64,000 nucleotides of DNA from Metabacillus dongyingensis (GTDB taxonomy: Bacteria > Bacillota > Bacilli > Bacillales > Bacillaceae). The stretch is from NCBI RefSeq assembly GCF_019933155.2, contig NZ_CP082944.1:932001-996000 (forward strand). The letters are read 5' to 3'. This document shows, piece after piece, positions 26,132-34,109 of this stretch. Both the position numbers and the translations under genes were made by a program. The stretch's first letter is position 1. Every line of letters starts with the position of its first letter. The notes beneath the pieces were generated by a model. That model saw only the letters and a list, made by a program, of their open reading frames with translations, made no database searches and was not told where the DNA came from.

Positions 26132-27049
26132 TCAATTTTCCCCTCCCAACGAAAAATCTGGATCAAGAACAAGAATCTGATACACCTGCTGCGCTGGCAA
26201 TGATACAAATCGAGAGATTCTAAATTCGGGATTGTAGACATAGATTCCGCCATCCAAGCAGCAATTCGAGAACTCGTGAGGGATTCGTAAAACATGCCTC
26301 ATCCTGCTCTGTCCGATAAAGATCGTATCGTCCGTTATTGCAAGTCCTCGTGTAAAACCTGGCAGTTGAATCGGCGCCTCGTTCCCGACTATGACACTGA
26401 ACGACATAGAGTCACAATATGATAGTTTGTTTTGATGCACCATTATCGAATGAGGCATATACAAACTCTTTACGACGACATGATTCGCCGGGTCTATGTC
26501 GAGGTTTTGTCCGGGATGAAAATCGGTCAAATCAATCGCGACAATCGCACCGTTTTTATGAATCGGGTCCAGATACCATTTTCCATATGGAGAAAACATA
26601 GAAACATATAAAGTACGACCATCTAACCAAATGTCATTAATATGATGAACGTCTTTATCCTCAGAATTGAATCGAATCTCCCCTATTCGGGTGAACGTAT
26701 CGGTCTCATAGCATCCGATCGCATTAATCGCCGTTTCCACAACCAAAACAACATGATCATTAAACTTAACGATGTCGTGAAAATCGAGTTTCAAGTGTTT
26801 CGTTTTCTGGATGACTTGGAACCTCTGGTCCATAGTAATGATCTGATTATCGTCGGACGCTATGAATAATCGATCCTTAACCAATGTCATTCCCGAGCAA
26901 CTGCCGGTATAAAGCTTCTCCAAAGCGTTATTTTTAAAGTCCAGCAAAAATAGTCCACCCTGATCTGAACCACTGGCTGGACAGCTTACCAGAAGACGTG
27001 TATTGAGATATTCAAAATCTTGATCATTCTCCAGTCCGAATAACAACAC
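26132..27049 (-). CDS. Beta-propeller-like protein, DUF4915/TIGR03032-like
   Basis: 305 residues, soluble. Repeated beta-blade-like segments are visible (LLVSCPASGSDQGGLFLLD, CSGMTLVKDRLFIASDDNQI, HHINDIWLDGRTLYVSMFSP, RGLAITDDTIFIGQSRM). The HxINDI and YV--FSPYGKW motifs recall DUF4915 proteins, found with glycosyltransferase/TPR-type genes, whose role is unknown. GTG 27049 is preceded by AAGGAGGGG. First gene of the four-gene minus-strand operon. It may be a scaffold or an enzyme of the island pathway. Confidence 0.65.
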   Translation of the reverse strand: MLLFGLENDQDFEYLNTRLLVSCPASGSDQGGLFLLDFKNNALEKLYTGSCSGMTLVKDRLFIASDDNQIITMDQRFQVIQKTKHLKLDFHDIVKFNDHVVLVVETAINAIGCYETDTFTRIGEIRFNSEDKDVHHINDIWLDGRTLYVSMFSPYGKWYLDPIHKNGAIVAIDLTDFHPGQNLDIDPANHVVVKSLYMPHSIMVHQNKLSYCDSMSFSVIVGNEAPIQLPGFTRGLAITDDTIFIGQSRMRHVLRIPHEFSNCCLDGGIYVYNPEFRISRFVSLPAQQVYQILVLDPDFSLGGEN

Positions 27050-27102
27050 GGATCAATCCCCTCCTTAAAATAAACGATTTGTGCTAGTTACGATATGTAT
27101 GG

Positions 27103-27131
27103 TTTATATGAAGGGTTTGGACAGAATACTC
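27103..27131 (-). promoter_or_regulatory. Possible SigE-type promoter before the propeller gene
   Basis: On the minus strand AGTATT, 14 bases, then CATATAAA. Each half is one or two bases away from the mother-cell SigE consensus. Weak evidence. Confidence 0.25.
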
Positions 27132-27212
27132 ATTTTTATAAAATGTGTATTTGTCCGAATCAAGTCTGACTTTCCGTGCATTTCATAAAGAGTAAAGGAA
27201 GGAGTGAAGAAC

Positions 27213-27317
27213 ATGAGTGATGGAAAGAAAAATAAAGAAGAGAAAAAAGCCAAAAAAAATAAAGAGAAGCTGGCAAAAAAGCAGGGTAAAAATAAATCGA
27301 ATTGCCAAAAAGGTTGA
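27213..27317 (+). CDS. Lysine-rich 34-residue peptide
   Basis: A 34-codon frame starting ATG 27213, eight bases after GGAAGGAG. Fourteen of 34 residues are Lys, mostly as KK pairs separated by Asn, Glu or Ala; the C-terminus is KNKSNCQKG with a single Cys. No signal peptide or hydrophobic segment. It is followed within 80 bases by its own terminator (27399), and lies divergently from the TPR operon and upstream of the ligase operon. It could be the acceptor of an aromatic acyl group, or an architectural basic peptide. Function unknown. Confidence 0.65.
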   Translation: MSDGKKNKEEKKAKKNKEKLAKKQGKNKSNCQKG

Positions 27318-27398
27318 AGCAAGAAATTAATATAGATGGATCAAAACTGTCCAAGGAAACAAATCGCAGTATATCTAGGTTGTAAAGCTGTTTATAGA

Positions 27399-27437
27399 TG
27401 AGGGTATGGCACGGACCGTGCCCTCACTCGTTTTTTA
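27399..27437 (+). terminator. Terminator of the lysine-rich peptide gene
   Basis: GGCAC and GTGCC with an outer TGAG/CTCA pair, then six T. Confidence 0.65.
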
Positions 27438-27810
27438 CTTCTTAAAGGTGATTTTATCAAAATTTATGTAACGCGTTCGCTCGGCGAATGCGAAGGACGC
27501 GAACCTAAAGGTCTATATAAAAAGGTCAATGAAGGTGAAATATCCTATCCTTATGAATTCTAGTCCACAAGAGACCGTTATAGAAACCGACAATCAAACG
27601 GTAAAGATATCGTGCGCAGATCCTGTATTGCTTTACATTTCTATAATTATATTTTCTAAGAGACGCAATGATAGTTTCCGTTGGGACCGCTAAATCGATT
27701 CTATGCTTCAGGTGGCTGTAGGATGTTGTCTGCCTTAGGGCCATTGGTACATGCAGTTTAGGCAGCGCAGATTCTAAGAGTATAAAGAATACATGGAATG
27801 GAGGACTTAG
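27438..27810 (+). other. Intergenic with a possible ORF fragment
   Basis: From about 27445 to 27564 one frame reads like protein (IYVTRSLGECEGREPKGLYK, later ISYPYEF) but has no ATG, GTG or TTG start; it may be the tail of a lost gene. The promoter of the downstream ligase operon must lie here, but I could not place it. A minus-strand frame of 109 codons overlaps the ligase start and is not supported. Confidence 0.3.
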
Positions 27811-29154
27811 ATGAAGTTTCAAACTCATAAGATGACAGTTTCCGTTGACGAACATTCATCCCATCTAGAACAATTCAAGGAATTTTATAAGCAATTGGAT
27901 GATGAAGGAAAAACCATTGAAATAATTTCTCATCAAAAAATAGAAGATTATCAGTTAAGAGCTGTTAACGCCACACTTGCTCATGTGTGGAACCGAAATG
28001 AATACTACCGTTCGACGTTGGAAGAGGCAGGCTTCACAGAGCCTAAAATCGATAGTCTCGATCAATTAGCTTCCGTACCGATGCTGATGAAAGATGTCAT
28101 TAGAGGCGATAAACAAAAGATATTATGCGTCGATCCGAAAGAAATAGGCCAAGTTCACCTAACCAGCGGCACATCGGGTAAGCCCATATATACCTCTTAC
28201 ACATTAGCTGATCAATATGTATACGATCTGCTGCCGAAGTATTTGGAGCTGTTTAAGGAGTCGGACGATGATGTCGCGGCAGTAGCGCTGCCTTATGAAT
28301 TTGCGCTGCCCGGCCTTGGATTTCAGCGATTATTTCAATTTGCGTTTGGTACGGCGGTTCTATCGCTTGGCAAAGGCGGTTACATGGCTCCTATTGATAA
28401 GTCGCTGGAATTAATGAAGGAATTTCAAGCCACGGTCCTTACTACAACCCCTTCTTACGCAGCACTCCTAGCAGAAGAAAGCGAGAAGTTCGGTATAAAA
28501 ATTGGTGAAGATATTCGCCTGAAGAAAATTTGGCTTACCGGAGAAGGATGCTCCTCCACCTTCCGCGAACGGCTGGAAAAGTGGTGGGGATGCGAAGTCT
28601 CGTTCTTCTACGGCTCAACCGAGTGCGGAGTTATCGGTGTAGAATGCAGTAAGCATAAAGGGTATCACGTCATGGAAGGGCATGTGAAAGTCGAAATCGT
28701 TGATCCTGTTTCTGCGGAAGTGCTCCCGTACGGTCGAACGGGAGAAATCGTTGTGACAACGCTGCTGCGTGAAGGAATGCCGATGGTACGCTATCGGAGC
28801 GGGGATCTTGGCAACTTGCAAAAATCCAAATGCGATTGCGGAATCTCATTGGACGTTATGCAGCTAAGAGGCCGAATGGAGCACATGCTGCGCGTGGGTA
28901 CTGAAGACTATTCTCCATTCTTGATCGAGCACTTTCTCATGGAAATTCCCGAAGTAGGTTTATGGTATCACCTAAAGCTGGATCAAGGAGTGCTCACAAT
29001 TGAAGCCGAGAAGTTTCGAACGAAGCTAAGTGACGAGCAATTGGCGGCAAAAATTCAAAAGCATATGGCTGATCGGATTGGGCTGCAATGCGAAGTTGTA
29101 ATCAGACACGATATCCCTCGTACGTTCGGCAAAGCGACCAGAGTATTCAATTAG
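27811..29154 (+). CDS. Phenylacetate-CoA-ligase-like adenylating enzyme (distinct type)
   Basis: 447 residues, full-length PaaK-type ANL ligase. The ATP loop HLTSGTSGKPIYTS is at residues ~116-129; FFYGSTECGVIGVEC and MVRYRSGDLGNL follow in order, and the C-terminal small domain ends FGKATRVFN. It differs from the other two ligases by a longer N-terminal helix region. GGAGGAC precedes the ATG. First of four co-directional genes (with ligase, DAHP synthase, chorismate lyase). Expected to make an aryl-AMP or aryl-CoA, plausibly from 4-hydroxybenzoate. Confidence 0.85.
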   Translation: MKFQTHKMTVSVDEHSSHLEQFKEFYKQLDDEGKTIEIISHQKIEDYQLRAVNATLAHVWNRNEYYRSTLEEAGFTEPKIDSLDQLASVPMLMKDVIRGDKQKILCVDPKEIGQVHLTSGTSGKPIYTSYTLADQYVYDLLPKYLELFKESDDDVAAVALPYEFALPGLGFQRLFQFAFGTAVLSLGKGGYMAPIDKSLELMKEFQATVLTTTPSYAALLAEESEKFGIKIGEDIRLKKIWLTGEGCSSTFRERLEKWWGCEVSFFYGSTECGVIGVECSKHKGYHVMEGHVKVEIVDPVSAEVLPYGRTGEIVVTTLLREGMPMVRYRSGDLGNLQKSKCDCGISLDVMQLRGRMEHMLRVGTEDYSPFLIEHFLMEIPEVGLWYHLKLDQGVLTIEAEKFRTKLSDEQLAAKIQKHMADRIGLQCEVVIRHDIPRTFGKATRVFN

Positions 29155-29187
29155 CTATATACAAAAAAGGAGAGAGGAGGTGTCTTA

Positions 29188-30423
29188 ATGAGCGACATCG
29201 ATAGAGAGAGGGCGCGAAAGTTTCAGGAGATGTTTGTGCGTATTCTAAAATCCCCTCTGTACAAGAGGAAATTATCGGACTATACATTAAACGGCATTGG
29301 ATTGAGTCACATCCAGTCACTTCCGTTAACGACAAAGGAAGATCTGCGGAAAGCCGGCATCTTCGGTCACCTCGCCGTCGATATGAAGGAAATCGCTCAA
29401 TACCACGAATCGACCGGCACGACCGGGGAGCCCTCCGCTGCCTGGTTTACGCAAAAAGATATGATAATTGGCGGAAGACAATTGAAGGAATGCGGTGTGC
29501 GTTTGACGTCAGAAGATCTGGTGCTGATCCGCTTTCCTTATGCAATGGCTCTGCCTGCATTCTTAATGCAGCATGCAGCTTGGCAGACAGGAGCTGGGGT
29601 CGTTCCTGCAAGCGGACGTACTGTAGTTACCCCTTACCCCAGAGTATTAAGCCTGATGAAACATCTTTCTGTAACTGTGTTGGCGGGGCTCCCGCGTGAG
29701 ATGGAACTGCTGGCCGAAGCGGCTCGTCTCAGTGGTTCTGAACCGAGCAAGGACTTTCCGGCTCTGCGCGCCATATGCGTCGCCGGTGAATTAATGAGCG
29801 ACAAGCGCAGGGAGCATATAGAAAAGCTGTGGAGCGTGCCTGTATTTAATATGTACGGTTCGACGGAAACTGCCAATATCGCTACAATGTGCGAGAATGG
29901 CACAATGCATATCGTAGAACAAGATTTTTTCGTAGAAGTACTGAATGAGGACGGTTCAAGCCCCGTCGCTTATGGAGAAAGAGGGTTTGCGGCGATTACG
30001 ACGCTTTCCCATCAGGGTTCTCCTCTGCTGCGATATTTTAATGAAGACATTATCTCTGTAGAGCCCTGTTTATGCAATTGCGGCCGAGATGGAACCAAGC
30101 TGGTTCATTACGGCAGAAGCAAGGATCGAATCCGTTTCGGAAACATCGTCCTAGATGCAATGGATATTCAGGAAGCCGTATATTCGTTGTCTCCTGCTCC
30201 GGATGCTTGGAAGGTGCTAGAGCAGGAAAAGGGGTTGCACTTTTTACTGGATTCGCATGATTCCGGGAAGTGGTCGGAGGAAAATGTTTGTTCTCGATTA
30301 TTTTCTCGACTTCAAGTGCCGGTCACCATTGAAATCACTACGTTGCTCGATCGTGTCGATCTCATGAGTAACGTTCCATCGATAAAGCCTGTATATATCA
30401 AAAAGCGAAGTAATGGCGCATAG
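29188..30423 (+). CDS. Phenylacetate-CoA-ligase-like adenylating enzyme
   Basis: 411 residues. Close relative of the ligase half of 21952, sharing long stretches such as IQSLPLTTKEDLRKAGIFG and STETANIATMCENG. The ATP loop ESTGTTGEPSAAWF (residues ~74-87) keeps the consensus Thr. It lacks the TPR extension. GGAGGTG precedes the ATG, 34 bases after the previous gene. Two such paralogues in one cluster suggest either two successive transfers or a heteromer. Confidence 0.85.
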   Translation: MSDIDRERARKFQEMFVRILKSPLYKRKLSDYTLNGIGLSHIQSLPLTTKEDLRKAGIFGHLAVDMKEIAQYHESTGTTGEPSAAWFTQKDMIIGGRQLKECGVRLTSEDLVLIRFPYAMALPAFLMQHAAWQTGAGVVPASGRTVVTPYPRVLSLMKHLSVTVLAGLPREMELLAEAARLSGSEPSKDFPALRAICVAGELMSDKRREHIEKLWSVPVFNMYGSTETANIATMCENGTMHIVEQDFFVEVLNEDGSSPVAYGERGFAAITTLSHQGSPLLRYFNEDIISVEPCLCNCGRDGTKLVHYGRSKDRIRFGNIVLDAMDIQEAVYSLSPAPDAWKVLEQEKGLHFLLDSHDSGKWSEENVCSRLFSRLQVPVTIEITTLLDRVDLMSNVPSIKPVYIKKRSNGA

Positions 30424-30509
30424 TAATAGATCCATTGAATTCGGATAGCAAAACGATAATTGGTTAGGAAGATTCCTATTAATTAGGCTGAAAGAAAGGA
30501 TTGTTCATC

Positions 30510-31337
30510 ATGAGCGACAAATTGCAACAAGAGAAATCACCGCTTCTCGTAAGCCGCCGCCATAAAAGCGAGGATACGATTATTAATATTAAGCAAGCGG
30601 TGATCGGTGGTTCTTCGCATACGCTGATCTCAGGCCCCTGCTCGGTCGAATCGAGAGATCAGCTCGTAACGGTTGCTTCCGCTTTAAAGAAAGCTGGCTT
30701 AACGGTCTTACGCGGCGGGGCATTCAAGCCGAGAACTTCTCCTTACGATTTTCAAGGGCTCGGTGAAGAAGGATTAAAAATTATGAAGGATGTGGCGGAT
30801 GAAACCGGAATGGTGACAATCAGCGAAATTATGAGTCCCGCTCAAATCGATACAGCCGCCCGTTATATCGATATCTTTCAAATAGGCGCGCGCAACATGC
30901 AGAACTTCGACCTGCTGAAAGCCGTCGGCCAAACAAAGAAGCCCATCCTGCTGAAACGCGGCCTTTCCGCTACTTTGGAGGAGTTTATGCTCGCAGCAGA
31001 ATATATTCTGCACCAAGGGAATGACCAGGTCATGTTAATGGAACGCGGTATACGCACTTTTGAGAAAGCGACTCGCAATACGCTTGATATTTCCGCTGTT
31101 CCAATCTTAAAGCAGGAGACCCATCTTCCAGTGCTGGTGGATGTCACTCATTCTACCGGGCGGAAAGATATTCTGCTTCCTTGTGCTAAGGCAGCGCTTG
31201 CCGCTGGCGCCGACGGGATTATGGTTGAGGTGCACCCGAATCCCCCAGCCGCTCTCTCCGACGCGAAGCAGCAAATCAACATTGAGGAGTTTCAAGCATT
31301 CTGGAAGGCGCTCTGCGATTCCGGTTTGTACCATTAA
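30510..31337 (+). CDS. aroA: DAHP synthase, single-domain (type I-beta)
   Basis: 275 residues of the KDO8PS-like DAHP synthase group: [47 protein letters not shown] and [12 protein letters not shown]. It condenses PEP and erythrose 4-phosphate, the entry step of the shikimate pathway. B. subtilis AroA carries an N-terminal chorismate-mutase domain that mediates feedback inhibition; here only ~20 residues precede the catalytic domain, so that control is absent. The chosen ATG is behind GAAAGGA (an in-frame TTG at 30501 is less likely). Confidence 0.92.
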   Translation: MSDKLQQEKSPLLVSRRHKSEDTIINIKQAVIGGSSHTLISGPCSVESRDQLVTVASALKKAGLTVLRGGAFKPRTSPYDFQGLGEEGLKIMKDVADETGMVTISEIMSPAQIDTAARYIDIFQIGARNMQNFDLLKAVGQTKKPILLKRGLSATLEEFMLAAEYILHQGNDQVMLMERGIRTFEKATRNTLDISAVPILKQETHLPVLVDVTHSTGRKDILLPCAKAALAAGADGIMVEVHPNPPAALSDAKQQINIEEFQAFWKALCDSGLYH

Positions 31338-31394
31338 CAATTTTCAAGTAACTGGCGAAGAGAGTCGCGCACAATTGTCTAATGGAGGTGAAGT

Positions 31395-31991
31395 ATGATA
31401 GATCCACAGTTTGAGGGAAAGGCGTCGGATGTTTTACACGGATTGATATTTGACTTTCTATTAGTAACGGATGGACGGACAACGGATTTGCTGGAAATGC
31501 TGTTGAACGAGAAAATGATTGTACATGTGGTCCGGCAAGAACAAATAGGTGAAGAGGATGCAAACCTGATGGGTGAATCCTCGGGAGGTCCGTACTATAT
31601 TCGAGAATCGGTTTTGATCGGCGAGAATAGTCGATTTGTCGTGTCACACAACATTGCGCTTGTATATTCTAAGCATGTACCTCCCGCTTTGTTCGAGAAA
31701 ATTGCACATCAACAAGAGGGAATTGGAAAAGCGATCAGCTCACTCGGAATGCGTACATTCCGAAAGGTTGCCGACTCCGGATTCATGAACGAAACGGAAA
31801 CGGTCGATCTTTTCGGGCGGCCGATCAAGATCCACTTTCCTAATCTGCAAAATAAGGTGCCTTACAAAAGATACTTCATTTATTTCGGACGTAAACCAGG
31901 GATTCAGATACTCGAATATTTCCATCCGAGCATCATCGGACACCGGTTACAGCAAGGGATGACGAAAGAGCAATCGAACAAAGAAGAATAA
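31395..31991 (+). CDS. Chorismate lyase-like protein (DUF98/UbiC fold)
   Basis: 198 residues. The family converts chorismate to 4-hydroxybenzoate and pyruvate. YYIRESVLIGENSRFVVSHN aligns with the UbiC segment LREVVL, placing the catalytic Arg at residue 70; GIQILEYFHPSIIG aligns with the UbiC TELFLP region, placing the catalytic Glu at 174. GTDV-like central motifs are replaced by SLGMRTFRKVADSGFM, typical of the DUF98 branch (such as mycobacterial Rv2949c). GGAGGTGA precedes the ATG. Last gene of the operon; its product is the likely substrate of the ligases. Confidence 0.82.
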   Translation: MIDPQFEGKASDVLHGLIFDFLLVTDGRTTDLLEMLLNEKMIVHVVRQEQIGEEDANLMGESSGGPYYIRESVLIGENSRFVVSHNIALVYSKHVPPALFEKIAHQQEGIGKAISSLGMRTFRKVADSGFMNETETVDLFGRPIKIHFPNLQNKVPYKRYFIYFGRKPGIQILEYFHPSIIGHRLQQGMTKEQSNKEE

Positions 31992-32013
31992 GATTCTAAT
32001 AGAAATAACTAAT

Positions 32014-32067
32014 CAATGGCTGGCTCTGCAGGGAGAAACGCATCCCTTAGAGTCAGCCATTGCTTTT
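32014..32067 (+). terminator. Terminator of the ligase-lyase operon
   Basis: A long interrupted stem: CAATGGCTGGCTCT pairs with AGAGTCAGCCATTG (one mismatch) and is followed by CTTTTG. The central GGGA and TCCC also pair. Confidence 0.65.
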
Positions 32068-32110
32068 GAATATGCAGGCCCAAGCAGTGAATTAAATGCA
32101 GCAGGCTTCC

Positions 32111-32389
32111 TTATTTTTTTCTCGATTTTGCTTTCATTTGTTCGAAGATATCGACTCCGGAGCCGGCCATTTGTTCACCAGCATAATGTACACCCTTCTT
32201 TACGGCTTCGAATAATTTTCCTGCAACGATATCGATGGGTTGATCACGATCTTTTACAGCTTCAATGATTTCTTGCTCGGCTAGGTCTGCTCCGTTTTTG
32301 ACCGCCGTCGTGTAGGTAGCGGTAAAGGATCTAAATTCCCGATTGATTTCGCTGAAAATTCGTGATAACACTTGATTTTTCCTCGACAA
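32111..32389 (-). CDS. Small basic protein, paralogue of 24555-24794
   Basis: 92 residues from TTG 32389, which follows AAGGAGGTGA by six bases (an in-frame GTG at 32398 lies inside that site). Helical; VAGKLFEAVKKGVHYAGEQM and the KAKSRKK tail match the small protein at 24555. Unknown function. Directly upstream lies a broken TPR gene, mirroring the TPR-small-protein order of the other copy. Confidence 0.65.
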   Translation of the reverse strand: MSRKNQVLSRIFSEINREFRSFTATYTTAVKNGADLAEQEIIEAVKDRDQPIDIVAGKLFEAVKKGVHYAGEQMAGSGVDIFEQMKAKSRKK

Positions 32390-32416
32390 CTGTTTCACCT
32401 CCTTACGAAACTATAT

Positions 32417-32803
32417 TTAGCCATTCTCGGCTCTTTCCTCGTTCAACAAATCACTGCAATACTCCGCTTCCTGAAAACGATCGACCCGTTGATGCGCTTT
32501 ACCAAATTCGTAAATCATTCTATAATAAGTGTCTTTATCAAGCCCGGTTGACGTATTTCCCACTCAGGTAAGATGGATATAGTCTTCTATGGCTGTTTCC
32601 ACAGGATACAAGAATCGAAGGCAACTTCACCCGAGAAGCCTCAGCTCTGTCCCGCCTGCTCTTTCTTTTCTATCTGATTCAAGGCACCCCATGCCATTAA
32701 AACCACAACGCTGCCGTTCGTTACCCGAGCATCCGGGATGATCCAGACACAATTGTGCGAATATGCGGTTTGCTTTCTAAATGGCGTCTGCATTTCCTTC
32801 TGC
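32417..32803 (-). pseudogene. Decayed TPR gene, third paralogue
   Basis: Reading in changing frames gives AEGNADAI, KANRIFAQLCLDHPG, PDARVTNGSVVVLMAWGALN, TAIEDYIHLT and YYRMIYEFGKAHQRVDRFQE, matching successive parts of the TPR proteins at 24852 and 25606. Stops and frameshifts separate the pieces; the last intact piece ends at the stop at 32417. Confidence 0.65.
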
Positions 32804-32840
32804 CCATTTATTATGAAACTAAAATCGCTTCAGCCAGCCT

Positions 32841-33053
32841 TTACTCGTCGGATTCAGCTTTTAACGCGATCGCAGCCTCGTCTTCCTGCATCGGAACGGA
32901 CTCAATCGTTCCCGTTCGTTTCTTGCCGTCCCTAGACGTAAGCAATGCAACGATAACGCCCGCCACTAGTACGAAAACAAACACGCCGCATAAAGTCATA
33001 CCGAGAATGAATAAGATTCTATCCCTAATAAAATCTATGTTTCTTGTTTTCAT
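32841..33053 (-). CDS. Small single-pass membrane protein, 70 aa
   Basis: A short basic N-terminus (KTRNIDFIRDR), one strong membrane segment (ILFILGMTLCGVFVFVLVAG) and an acidic C-terminal tail of about 30 residues. Unknown family. GGAAGGA lies somewhat far (about 12 bases) before the ATG. Frames on the plus strand here are shadows. Confidence 0.5.
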   Translation of the reverse strand: MKTRNIDFIRDRILFILGMTLCGVFVFVLVAGVIVALLTSRDGKKRTGTIESVPMQEDEAAIALKAESDE

Positions 33054-33223
33054 TCTGCTTTCAGTCCTTCCTTATAAGAATAGTTCAGTATATGATTAAA
33101 TGTCCTAGATCATATAGGTAATGGACTATTATTGGGTGAATTCCGCTTCAGCCCAATCCAGATTCGCTAACTCACATAAACATATACAGAGTCATTTAAC
33201 ATATAAAAGGAGGTTCCCAATCA

Positions 33224-34066
33224 ATGGATCATATCCAGAGGGAAACTGATTCTAATCCGGTCGCAGATGAAGCAGCACTTTCGGCAGTTTCGAAACAGGA
33301 GGGCGATTTGGAGTGGAAGCGGTTTATCCAAAAAGAGTTAGATAAACTAGAAAATCAGGAAAAGGATGAAGGGAAGGAAGACTCAGAGGAGGCCCCGCCG
33401 GCTGAGACGGAGTTTACTCTCAGTTCCCTTATTGAGCAGATACCTGTAGAAAAATTGATCGGTTCGGCAATACGAATGTTTAATAAGAATACAGAACCGG
33501 AAGAAACAGACGACAACTCAAAAAAGGCATCTATTATAGAAAATGAAGATGAAAAAAAGATAAAAAAGGAGAAAAGAGAAAAAGAAAAAGAAAAGAAAGA
33601 ACGCAATCAATTGACAGAGAAAAAACGACAAATAGAAGAAAGTAATAATAACTACCATGAAGAGAAGAAAAAGAAAAAAGAATCTAATAAAGAAAAGGAA
33701 GAAGAGAAAAAGAAAAAAAAGGAGAAAAAAGAAAAAGAAAAGAAAGAACGCGATCAATTGACAGAGAAAAAACGTCAAATAGAAGAAAGTAAAAATAACT
33801 ACCATGAAGAGAAGAAAAGGAAAAAAGAATCTAATAAAGAAAAGGAAGAAGATAGAAAAATAAAAAAGGAGAAAAAAGAAAAAGAAAAAGAAACGAAAGA
33901 ACGCAATCAATTGACAGAGGAAATCCGACAAATAGAAGAAAGTATAAATAACTACCATGAAGAGAAGAAAAAGAAAAAAGAATCTAAAAAGCATGATTAT
34001 GATAAATATGAAGATGATCAGGAAGAAGAAACATTCTTAATCATCCGTTCTAAAAGGAAAAAATAA
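33224..34066 (+). CDS. Lys/Glu-rich protein with three tandem repeats
   Basis: 280 residues. Residues 1-105 are acidic with a possible amphipathic helix (SSLIEQIPVEKLIGSAIRMF). From about residue 110 the protein is nearly all Lys and Glu in three repeats of 49-51 residues, each with a (N/D)QLTE, RQIEES and NNYHEEKK core (starting near residues 126, 175, 226). The end is hydrophobic then basic (FLIIRSKRKK). The DNA repeats have periods of 147 and 153 bases. AAAGGAGG precedes the ATG. Probably a long charged helix or disordered; a candidate lysine-rich acceptor protein. Confidence 0.7.
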   Translation: MDHIQRETDSNPVADEAALSAVSKQEGDLEWKRFIQKELDKLENQEKDEGKEDSEEAPPAETEFTLSSLIEQIPVEKLIGSAIRMFNKNTEPEETDDNSKKASIIENEDEKKIKKEKREKEKEKKERNQLTEKKRQIEESNNNYHEEKKKKKESNKEKEEEKKKKKEKKEKEKKERDQLTEKKRQIEESKNNYHEEKKRKKESNKEKEEDRKIKKEKKEKEKETKERNQLTEEIRQIEESINNYHEEKKKKKESKKHDYDKYEDDQEEETFLIIRSKRKK

Positions 34067-34109
34067 GGCTTCCCGCCCTAATTTTTTCTCATTTCGTCTG
34101 TAAAGTGCA

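Noticed and set aside
27104..27354. Two Phe/Leu-rich ORFs on the minus strand
   Set aside because: They are antisense shadows of the lysine-rich peptide gene and lack start signals.
20870..31991. NRPS, PKS or siderophore cluster
   Set aside because: No carrier protein, condensation, ketosynthase or isochorismate-type genes are present; the ligases are PaaK-like and stand alone.
31395..31991. Ubiquinone biosynthesis (UbiC) role
   Set aside because: No prenyltransferase or other ubi genes here, and bacilli use menaquinone.
33518..33994. Phe-rich 158-codon ORF on the minus strand
   Set aside because: It is the antisense image of Lys/Glu codons of the repeat protein; no ribosome-binding site.
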